From positions 56,815-120,814 of the forward strand of contig DASUHM010000043.1 in the NCBI GenBank assembly GCA_036273515.1: 64,000 nucleotides of DNA, in the 5' to 3' direction. A model generated the notes under the pieces. It did no database searches, was not told the DNA's origin, and was given only the letters and a program-made list of their open reading frames with translations. A program made the translations under genes and the position numbers. The stretch comes from Gaiellales bacterium (lineage in GTDB: Bacteria > Actinomycetota > Thermoleophilia > Gaiellales > JAICJC01). Positions 57,616 through 64,000 of this stretch are shown piece by piece. The stretch's first letter is position 1. The number at the start of each line of letters is the position of its first letter.

Positions 57616-58638
57616 ATGGCGAAATCTCGTATTCTCGTGACCGGGGCAGGGGGGTTCATCGGCCACCACCTCGTGTCGCATCTGAAGTCGCACGGGCACT
57701 GGGTGCGTGGTGTCGACCTGGCTGCGCCCGAGTTCGCGCGCAGCCAGGCCGACGAGTACGTCGTCGGCGATCTGCGCACCGTCGAGGCCTGCATGGAGAC
57801 GACGGCAGGCGTCGACGAGGTCTACGCGCTCGCCGCCGACATGGGCGGGATGGGCTACATCTCGGCCCACAACGCCGAGATCCTGCACTCGAACTCGCTG
57901 ATCAACCTGAACACGATCGAGGCGGCCAGGCGCAACCGGGTCAAGCGCTACCTGTACACGTCGTCGGCCTGCGTCTATCCCGAGTACCTGCAGACGGATG
58001 CCGAGGTGGCGCCGCTGCGGGAGGAGGACGCCCTCCCGGCCCAGCCGCAGGACGGGTACGGCTGGGAGAAGCTCGTCGCCGAGCTCCTGTGCCGCTATTA
58101 CCGCGAGGATCACGGCCTCGCGACCCGCGTCGTCCGCTTCCACAACATCTTCGGCCCGCTGGGCACGTGGGAGGGCGGCCGCGAGAAGGCGCCGGCGGCG
58201 ATGTGCCGCAAGATCGCGGTCGCGAAGCACACCGGCGACCACCGGGTCGAGATCTGGGGCGACGGCCGGCAGACCCGGTCGTTCTGCTACGTCGACGACT
58301 GCGTGGCCGGGCTCGTCCGGCTGATGGGGTCGGGCTACGCCGAACCGCTCAACATCGGCCAGGACCGGCTGATCTCGATCGCCGATCTCGCCGACCTGGT
58401 CGCCGAGATCGCCGGGATCGAGATCCAGAAGGTGTTCGTGGACGGCCCCCAGGGCGTGCGCGGGCGCAACTCCGACAACACCCGCCTGCGAGAGGTGCTC
58501 GACTGGGAGCCGGAGATCTCCCTCGAGGTCGGTCTCGAGCGCACATACGGGTGGATCGAGCAGCAGGTGCAGGCTCGCCTGGCCGCCGAGGCCGGGCGCG
58601 GCGAGGTGGTGCGTGACGCCCTCATCCGGGCCGACTGA
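57616..58638 (+). CDS. NAD-dependent nucleotide-sugar epimerase (GDP-mannose 3,5-epimerase-like)
   Basis: A 340-residue extended short-chain dehydrogenase. The NAD loop is TGAGGFIG (residues 9-16); AADMGGMGYISAHNAEIL, SSACVYPE and the catalytic YGWEK (Tyr148, Lys152) follow. RFHNIFGPLGTWEGGREKAP and DGRQTRSFCYVDDCV match plant and bacterial GDP-mannose 3,5-epimerases closely. Product would be GDP-L-galactose or a relative, for the polysaccharide made by the following genes. It overlaps the next gene by 26 bp. Confidence 0.88.
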   Translation: MAKSRILVTGAGGFIGHHLVSHLKSHGHWVRGVDLAAPEFARSQADEYVVGDLRTVEACMETTAGVDEVYALAADMGGMGYISAHNAEILHSNSLINLNTIEAARRNRVKRYLYTSSACVYPEYLQTDAEVAPLREEDALPAQPQDGYGWEKLVAELLCRYYREDHGLATRVVRFHNIFGPLGTWEGGREKAPAAMCRKIAVAKHTGDHRVEIWGDGRQTRSFCYVDDCVAGLVRLMGSGYAEPLNIGQDRLISIADLADLVAEIAGIEIQKVFVDGPQGVRGRNSDNTRLREVLDWEPEISLEVGLERTYGWIEQQVQARLAAEAGRGEVVRDALIRAD

Positions 58639-59455
58639 GGCGCCGGTGGGCGCCGCGCGCACGTGCACGGTGCTCGGCGTCGAGTACTTCGTCGGCGACG
58701 TGCCGGTGGCGACCACGACCGTCCTGCGCCGGGTCGAGAGCGGGCTGGGCGGCTACTCCTGCCTCTGCGGCGTGCACGGCATCATCACCGCCCAGCACTC
58801 GGAGTCGATGATGGGCGCGCTCGGCGACGCATGGCTGAACTTCCCCGACGGTGCGCCGGTGGCGTGGCTGATGCGCCGGCACGGCGCCGGCGACGCCCAC
58901 CGGGTGGCAGGGCCCGATCTGATGCCCAGCGTCGTCGAGGCGGGCCAGGAGCACGGCATCCGCCACTTCCTGTTCGGCTCGTCGCCCGAGGTGCTCGCCC
59001 GGCTCGAGCGGCGGCTCGTCGACCGCTTTCCGCGCGCGATCGTCGCCGGGTCGATCTCGCCGCCGTTCCGCGAGGTCACGGACGCCGAGAACGAGGCCTT
59101 CGCCGAGCAGATCGTGGCCGCCCGGGCGGACATCGTCTGGGTCGGCCTCGGCCTGCCCAAGCAGGACGAGTGGCTGCGCCGCAGCGCCGCGCTGTTCGCG
59201 CCGGCCGTCGGCCTTGGGGTGGGTGCCGCGTTCGACTTCCTGGCGGGCACGAAGCCGCGTGCGCCGGAGTGGGCCCAGGCCGCAGGCCTCGAGTGGCTGC
59301 ACCGGCTGATGAAGGAGCCGCGCCGGCTGGCGGGCCGCTACGCGACGACGAACACGGAGTTCCTGGCCCGGGCGGGCCTCTCGATCACGGGTGAATACGG
59401 GCGGGCAGCGTTGCGGCGGGTCGAGCGGTCGCGGCCGCGGGCGGCGCGCAGGTGA
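58613..59455 (+). CDS. WecG/TagA/CpsF family glycosyltransferase (GT26)
   Basis: A 280-residue glycosyltransferase that usually adds the second sugar to an undecaprenyl-diphosphate-linked sugar at the membrane. CGVHGIITAQHSESMMGALG, FPDGAPVAWLMRRHGAG, RVAGPDLMPSVVEAGQEHGI, FLFGSSPEVLARLERRL and VWVGLGLPKQDEWL are diagnostic, as is the C-terminal GLEWLHRLMKEPRRLAGRY. GTG start inside the epimerase gene; a GTG at 58646 is an alternative. The first-sugar transferase is not visible. Confidence 0.9.
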   Translation: MTPSSGPTEAPVGAARTCTVLGVEYFVGDVPVATTTVLRRVESGLGGYSCLCGVHGIITAQHSESMMGALGDAWLNFPDGAPVAWLMRRHGAGDAHRVAGPDLMPSVVEAGQEHGIRHFLFGSSPEVLARLERRLVDRFPRAIVAGSISPPFREVTDAENEAFAEQIVAARADIVWVGLGLPKQDEWLRRSAALFAPAVGLGVGAAFDFLAGTKPRAPEWAQAAGLEWLHRLMKEPRRLAGRYATTNTEFLARAGLSITGEYGRAALRRVERSRPRAARR

Positions 59456-59491
59456 CTGGTCACCGCCCCCGGCGACGGCTACCGTAGAGTC

Positions 59492-60889
59492 ATGATCGGA
59501 GGGATGCGGCGTCCCGGCGACCCGTCGGCGCGGTTCCGCGTCGGCGTCCTGGCGGCCGCGGCCGCCGCGCTCGCGGGCGGCATCGCTGCGATCTCACCGC
59601 CGGTCGCGCTCGTGGTCATCGGCCTCGTGATCGTCGTGACCTACCTGGGCGAGACGGCCAACCGGCCGCTGGGCGAGGTGCTCATGGTCGGCATGATCGC
59701 GATCTCGGGCGGCGTCGACCTCCTGCAGCAGGTCGGCACCAGCTTCGGGTCGCTGCAGGCGGTCGAGACGGGCGCCTTCGTCGTCCTGGCGGCGCTCGTG
59801 TGCCTGACCGGCGTCTCGCTCCCCGACGGCCCTGCCGGACGTGCCTTCGGCCTGCTCACGATCTTCGTCCTGTGGACGCTGGTCTCGTTCTCGTGGGGCA
59901 CGCTCGCGACGACCGGGTACCAGAACACGCTCGTCTTCGTGGCGGCGCTGCTCTCGATGGCGATTGCCATCACCGTCATGCACGCTCGCGGGAAAGCCGC
60001 CTACGACATCATCTCGAAGGCGTTCTGGGTGGCCGCGGCCGTCGGGCTCAGCCTGTACGGGGCAGGGCTCGTGATCGGCGGCCCGGGCACGCACGCGATC
60101 CTCTCGCCGCGCCCGTTCGGGCTCATGGGCGTCGTGCTCGTGGCCTGGTTCCTGGGCGCCGGGATGGTCGGCCGGCGGTGGGCGTACTGGGTCGTCGCCG
60201 CCGCGATCCTCCTGACCCTGCTCTCGCTGTCGCGCTCGGCGTTCGCCGCCCAGCTCGTGCTGGTGGCGCTGGCCTGGTTCGACCTGCGCAACTTCCGCGG
60301 CTGGCTGACGGCGATCGGCGCGGGCATCGTCGTGATCGCCATCGCCATCGCCGCCGTCTTCCTCTACGAGCCGCTGCACCACCGCTTCTTCCACGGCGAT
60401 ACGGCCCAGGTCGGCGGGTTCAGCGTGAACGTGACCGGCCGCGACGCGCTCTGGTCGGCGAACTGGGGCTGGTTCAAGAACCGGCCGGTGATCGGCCACG
60501 GGGCCGGCGCGTCGGACACGCTGACCAACGCGCTGCCCTTCCACGGCGCCGGCCACCCCCACAACGACTACCTGCGCATCCTGGTCGACTACGGCCTCAT
60601 CGGGTTCGTCATCTGGATGACGGCCTATCTGGCGCTCCTGCGCCTCACCTGGAAGCGGTGGCAGGCGGTGCGGGGGACGCGCGTCTTCGCCGAGCACATC
60701 CATGCCGCTGCCTTCCTGGTGCTCGTCGGCATCGCCCTCACGATGATCGTGGACAACCCGATGATCGAGCTGGCCCGGATGGCGCCGCTCGGCATCATCG
60801 TCGGCATGTCGCTGGCGCTGCCGACGCCGGCCCGGGCCGAGCGGGAGCCGGCCGCGCCGGCGCCGATCCCGGCGATGACCTCCCGCTGA
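59492..60889 (+). CDS. O-antigen ligase/polymerase-like membrane protein (Wzy type)
   Basis: A 465-residue polytopic protein with about 11 hydrophobic helices. The large loop at about 290-365 has GRDALWSANWGWFKNRPVIGHGAGASD and HNDYLRILVDYGLIG, the His-rich periplasmic loop signature of the O-antigen ligase/Wzy family. It probably polymerises lipid-linked repeat units outside the membrane, with chain length set by the Wzz/BY-kinase gene downstream. Start ATG 59492. Confidence 0.85.
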   Translation: MIGGMRRPGDPSARFRVGVLAAAAAALAGGIAAISPPVALVVIGLVIVVTYLGETANRPLGEVLMVGMIAISGGVDLLQQVGTSFGSLQAVETGAFVVLAALVCLTGVSLPDGPAGRAFGLLTIFVLWTLVSFSWGTLATTGYQNTLVFVAALLSMAIAITVMHARGKAAYDIISKAFWVAAAVGLSLYGAGLVIGGPGTHAILSPRPFGLMGVVLVAWFLGAGMVGRRWAYWVVAAAILLTLLSLSRSAFAAQLVLVALAWFDLRNFRGWLTAIGAGIVVIAIAIAAVFLYEPLHHRFFHGDTAQVGGFSVNVTGRDALWSANWGWFKNRPVIGHGAGASDTLTNALPFHGAGHPHNDYLRILVDYGLIGFVIWMTAYLALLRLTWKRWQAVRGTRVFAEHIHAAAFLVLVGIALTMIVDNPMIELARMAPLGIIVGMSLALPTPARAEREPAAPAPIPAMTSR

Positions 60890-60905
60890 CCCGTCCCGGT
60901 GCGGC

Positions 60906-62120
60906 ATGAGAGTCCTCGTCCTGCATTCGCGGTACCTCAGCGGCACGTCGTCGGGTGAGAACCGCGTCGTCGAGGACGAGGTGGAGCTCCTGCGCTCCGC
61001 CGGCCACGAGGTGCGGCTGTGGGCGCCGTCGCCCGCGGACGCCGGCGGCGCGTCGCGACTGCGCCTGGGGACCCGGGCGGTGTGGTCGCGCCCGGCCGTC
61101 CGCGAGGTCGAGCGGCTGGCGGCGGAGCTGCGGCCGGACGTCGTCCACGTGCACAACCTCTATCCGATGCTGTCGCCGGCCGTGCTGCGAACGACGGCCG
61201 CGCCCGTCGTCGTGACGCTCCACAACTACCGGCTGTTGTGCCTGCCGGCCACGTTCCTGCGCGACGAGCGGACGTGCGAGGACTGCCTGGGCGTTCTGCC
61301 GTGGCGCGGTGTCGTCCACCGCTGCTACCGCGGTTCGGCCGCCGGCAGCGCAGCTTTGGCCGCCTCGCTCGGCGTGCACCGGCGGGCCGGGACGTTCCGC
61401 CACGTCGCGGCGTTCCTGGCGGTCAGCGAGTTCGTGCGCGAGAAGCACGTCGAGGCCGGCATGGACGCCGCCCGGATCCGGGTGAAGCCGAACTTCGTCG
61501 CCCCGATGCCGCGGCGGGAGGGGCCGGGGCGCGATTTCCTCTACCTGGGCCGGCTCTCGGCGGAGAAGGGCCTCGACCGGCTGGTGGGCCGCTGGAGCGA
61601 GATGCCCGGCCGACTGGTGGTGGTCGGCGACGGTCCCGACCGGGCGAAGCTCGAGGCGGCCGCCCCCGACACGGTCGAGTTCCGCGGGGCCGTGCCGCCC
61701 GATCAGGTGGGCGGCTACCTCGCGCGGGCCCGCGCCCTGGTGCTGCCGTCGATCTGCTACGAGGGCGCGCCCAGGACGGTCGTCGAGGCGTACGCGGCCG
61801 GCGTGCCCGTCGTCGCGAACCGCCACGGCGCGCTTCCGAGCGTCGTCGCCGAGGGCGTCTCGGGGCTCCTGGTCGACCCTGCCCGCCGCGACGGCTGGGG
61901 GGCCGCGCTGGCCGAGCTGGGCGACGACGACGTGTCCGTGCGGCTGGGGGAGGGAGCGTTTGCCAGCTGGCGGAGCCGCTACAGTCCCGAAAAGGGTCTC
62001 GCCGACCTGGAGGCTGCGTACACCGCGGTGAAGGCGGGATCGGGCGCGGCGACAGTGGACGGTCGCGGCGAGGAGCGGAAGGAACCGGAGGACGGCACGC
62101 TTGACTCCGTGTCACAATAG
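60906..62120 (+). CDS. Glycosyltransferase family 4
   Basis: A 404-residue GT-B fold transferase. The N-terminal acceptor domain begins RVLVLHSRYLSGTSSGENRV and contains VHVHNLYPMLSPAVL; a Cys cluster (CLPATFLRDERTCEDCLGVL) is typical of a GT4 subgroup. The donor domain reads FLYLGRLSAEKGLDRLVG, VVGDGPDRAKLEAAAP and PSICYEGAPRTVVEAYAAGV with the EX7E motif. It uses a nucleotide sugar to extend the exopolysaccharide unit. Confidence 0.92.
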   Translation: MRVLVLHSRYLSGTSSGENRVVEDEVELLRSAGHEVRLWAPSPADAGGASRLRLGTRAVWSRPAVREVERLAAELRPDVVHVHNLYPMLSPAVLRTTAAPVVVTLHNYRLLCLPATFLRDERTCEDCLGVLPWRGVVHRCYRGSAAGSAALAASLGVHRRAGTFRHVAAFLAVSEFVREKHVEAGMDAARIRVKPNFVAPMPRREGPGRDFLYLGRLSAEKGLDRLVGRWSEMPGRLVVVGDGPDRAKLEAAAPDTVEFRGAVPPDQVGGYLARARALVLPSICYEGAPRTVVEAYAAGVPVVANRHGALPSVVAEGVSGLLVDPARRDGWGAALAELGDDDVSVRLGEGAFASWRSRYSPEKGLADLEAAYTAVKAGSGAATVDGRGEERKEPEDGTLDSVSQ

Positions 62121-62204
62121 GCGTATCCCAGTAGTGCATTTGCCGAGCCGAGGCGGTGGGGCAACCGGCCCGTTCGGACTCAGACGGTTGAAAGGCTCCA
62201 CCCC
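62121..62204 (+). promoter_or_regulatory. Leader of the Wzz/BY-kinase gene with inverted repeat
   Basis: The 84-bp spacer contains CAACCG and CGGTTG able to pair around a 17-base loop (about 62164-62192), close to the ribosome binding site AAAGG. It may modulate translation or be chance. No promoter is clear. Confidence 0.25.
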
Positions 62205-63863
62205 GTGGCTGAACAGCGGCTGACCACACTCTCCGACTATCTCGGGGTGCTCCGGCGCCGCATCTGGATCGTGATCCTCGCGATCGTGATCGCGGTGGGC
62301 GCGGCATATCTCGTCTCGAGCCGCCAGACGCCTGCGTACGAGGCCACCTCCGAGGTGAACGTCGGCGGGAGCTCGATCTCGACCATCCTCAATCCGAGCG
62401 CGCACGTGTCGAGCTCCGTCGTCCAGCAGAACGTGGCCTCGGCGGCCCAAGCCGCCCACACGACCCGGATCGCGGCGGCCACGCTGAAAGCGGCCGGTGT
62501 CCACGGGATGACGGCCCAGGATCTCCTGGACGAGACCACGATCACGCCAAGCGATACAACGTCGTTCTTCACGATCGCGGTCACCGACCGCTTCCCCGAC
62601 CGGTCGATGCAGCTGGCGACGGCGTATGCGAACACGTACGTCGCCATCAGCAATCGGGATGCGGTCGCCGGGCTCAACGCGAAGCTCCAGGCGCTCAACG
62701 CCAAAATCACGAAGCTGCAGAAGAAGATCAACGCGGAGATCGCCGCGAGCGGGAACCAGAGCGCGGGGGCGTCCGACCAGACCGTCCTGCAGGGGTGGCT
62801 GAAGCAGCAGGGCGCATACCAGAACGGCCTCGCCAGCCTCTCCAACAACAACCAGGTGGCGCAGCGGGCGACGGAATCGAACAAGGTGCGCCCCGCGACC
62901 ACACGCAACCTGATCATGGGCTTCGGGATCGGCCTCGTGATCGGCCTCGTGCTCGTCTCGCTGGCCGAGGCGCTCGACACCCGGATCCGCCACTCCGACG
63001 ACGTCGCCCAGCGGCTCGGTCTGCCGCTCCTGACCCGGATCCCGATCCCGCCGCGGTCGCTGCGCAAGGCCTCGAGCCTGGGCATGCTCCACGACGAGGG
63101 CGGCATCCAGACCGAGGCCTACCGCAAGCTGCGGATCAACCTCGACTTCGCCAACCTCTCGATCAAGGCGCGCACCATCATGGTCACGAGCGCCACCGAG
63201 CAGGAGGGCAAGTCGACGACGGTCGCGAACCTCGCCGTCGCGCTGGCCAAGGCGGGCCGGCGGGTGGTGCTGGTCGATCTCGACCTGCGAAAGCCGTACC
63301 TCGACCGCTTCTTCGACCTCACCGGGCGACCCGGCATGACCGACGTCGCCCTGGGCCACGTCACGCTCGACCAGGCGATGTGGTCGATCCCGATCCCGGG
63401 CGCCGACGGCGGCTCCGGAGCGGGCTCGCTGCACGTGCTGCCGTCCGGGCCGATGCCGCCCAACCCCGCCGACCTGATCGAGAGCTCCGTCGTCACGGAG
63501 GTGCTGCTCGACCTGGCCGAGCGGGCGGACGTGGTGCTGCTCGACTCGGCGCCGCTCCTGCCGGTCGCGGACGGCGTCGTGCTCTCGAACAAGGTGGACG
63601 GCATGCTGGTGGTCGTGCGGGCCTCGACCATCCGCCGGCCGGTGCTGACCGAGCTCCAGCGCGTGCTGACGGCCTGCCCGGCGGCCAAGCTGGGCTTCGT
63701 TCTGACCGGATCTGACGAGGGCGAGGGATACGGGTACGGCTATGGGTACGGCGGATACGCGGCGCCCGTTGCCGGCCGCCCGGGCCAGGCGCCCGGCAAC
63801 GGCCAGCCCGCCAACGGGGCCGAGGGCGTCCCGGGACAGTCCACCCCGACGCAGCCCTACTAG
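62205..63863 (+). CDS. Wzz chain-length regulator fused to BY-kinase
   Basis: A 552-residue fusion. The Wzz domain has transmembrane helix 1 at about 20-38, a periplasmic coiled part (ALNAKITKLQKKINAEI) and helix 2 at about 236-255. The cytoplasmic tyrosine kinase has Walker A EQEGKST (332-338), Walker A' VVLVDLDLRKPYLD and Walker B VVLLDSAPLL. The tail has a Tyr cluster GYGYGYGYGGY, the autophosphorylation site of CpsD/Wzc-type kinases. It should control polymer length and export with the Wzy-like protein. GTG start. In Firmicutes the two parts are separate; the fusion is Wzc-like. Confidence 0.93.
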   Translation: MAEQRLTTLSDYLGVLRRRIWIVILAIVIAVGAAYLVSSRQTPAYEATSEVNVGGSSISTILNPSAHVSSSVVQQNVASAAQAAHTTRIAAATLKAAGVHGMTAQDLLDETTITPSDTTSFFTIAVTDRFPDRSMQLATAYANTYVAISNRDAVAGLNAKLQALNAKITKLQKKINAEIAASGNQSAGASDQTVLQGWLKQQGAYQNGLASLSNNNQVAQRATESNKVRPATTRNLIMGFGIGLVIGLVLVSLAEALDTRIRHSDDVAQRLGLPLLTRIPIPPRSLRKASSLGMLHDEGGIQTEAYRKLRINLDFANLSIKARTIMVTSATEQEGKSTTVANLAVALAKAGRRVVLVDLDLRKPYLDRFFDLTGRPGMTDVALGHVTLDQAMWSIPIPGADGGSGAGSLHVLPSGPMPPNPADLIESSVVTEVLLDLAERADVVLLDSAPLLPVADGVVLSNKVDGMLVVVRASTIRRPVLTELQRVLTACPAAKLGFVLTGSDEGEGYGYGYGYGGYAAPVAGRPGQAPGNGQPANGAEGVPGQSTPTQPY

Positions 63864-63892
63864 CCCGTTCGCCCTTCACGATCCCTTAAACA

Positions 63893-63922
63893 CTTCGACC
63901 CCCGCATCTGCGGGGGCCGAAG
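63893..63922. terminator. Hairpin after the BY-kinase gene
   Basis: CTTCG-A-CCCCCGCA (63893-63906) pairs with TGCGGGGG-C-CGAAG (63909-63922), with one internal mismatch and a 2-base loop. No T-run follows, but position 30 bp after the stop suggests a terminator. The last 78 bp of the window show no further feature. Confidence 0.45.
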
Positions 63923-64000
63923 CGAACTCTCTCGTACGAGCTGAGGTGTGGCCTTACGACACGCGCCGAGAGGACGCGCGGCGCAGAAGCAGACCGGCAC

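Overview
The window is about 64 kb of very GC-rich chromosome, densely coded, with many GTG and TTG starts and 4-bp ATGA/GTGA gene overlaps. The core gene order (aroB, aroQ, pepP, efp, accC, nusB, tlyA, nadK, recN, pyrG, xerD), a CGAAC-N4-GTTCG type LexA box, and a DnaE2 with its small partner all point to an actinobacterium. A separately encoded alpha/beta glycyl-tRNA synthetase (glyQ, glyS) suggests a deep branch such as Thermoleophilia rather than a streptomycete or mycobacterium. That placement is inference. I saw no tRNA, rRNA, CRISPR array, insertion sequence or phage gene.

Layout. 1-5.5 kb: the end of aroB, then a minus-strand operon of response regulator, sensor kinase, GerMN lipoprotein, a second lipoprotein and another GerMN protein; its order resembles mtrA-mtrB-lpqB. 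5.6-13.5 kb: a decayed small gene, then the plus-strand run aroQ, pepP, efp, an OadA-like/biotin carrier fusion, accC, Asp23-like, nusB, an XseB-like gene, an acetyltransferase and tlyA. 13.4-25.9 kb: nadK, recN (with a LexA box), a broken cupin gene, a copper-storage-like Cys protein, pyrG, two peptidases, alanine dehydrogenase, a cupin, a membrane-anchored propeller protein and xerD. 26-41.9 kb: nucleoside salvage (deoB, pyrimidine phosphorylase), a ferritin-like protein, mutM, ybaK-like, recO, glyQ, glyS, RidA-like, the PPDK regulatory protein, PPDK, a ComB homologue and a repeat-containing membrane protein. 42-45.6 kb: the SOS-controlled dnaE2 unit.

45.6-57 kb looks accessory. It has a polysaccharide deacetylase, three sulfotransferase-like genes, a secreted propeller protein, and a tight four-gene plus-strand run of ComA (phosphosulfolactate synthase), ComB (phosphatase), ATP-grasp ligase and methyltransferase. 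These are followed by an HTTM-type membrane protein with a small partner and a secreted subtilase. 57.6-63.9 kb is an exopolysaccharide cluster: nucleotide-sugar epimerase, WecG/TagA glycosyltransferase, Wzy-like polymerase, GT4 glycosyltransferase and a Wzz/BY-kinase fusion.

The points most worth following up are four. (1) The protein in the accB position has the complete OadA/pyruvate carboxylase-B layout, but the metal-binding and carboxybiotin-chemistry residues of its carboxyltransferase domain are replaced. (2) The ComA-ComB-ATP-grasp-methyltransferase unit could make an undescribed sulfolactate conjugate. (3) A family of dispersed palindromic repeats with GATTGATCGGTA-type ends occurs four times, one copy supplying a gene's stop codon. 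(4) Two LexA boxes define part of the SOS regulon.
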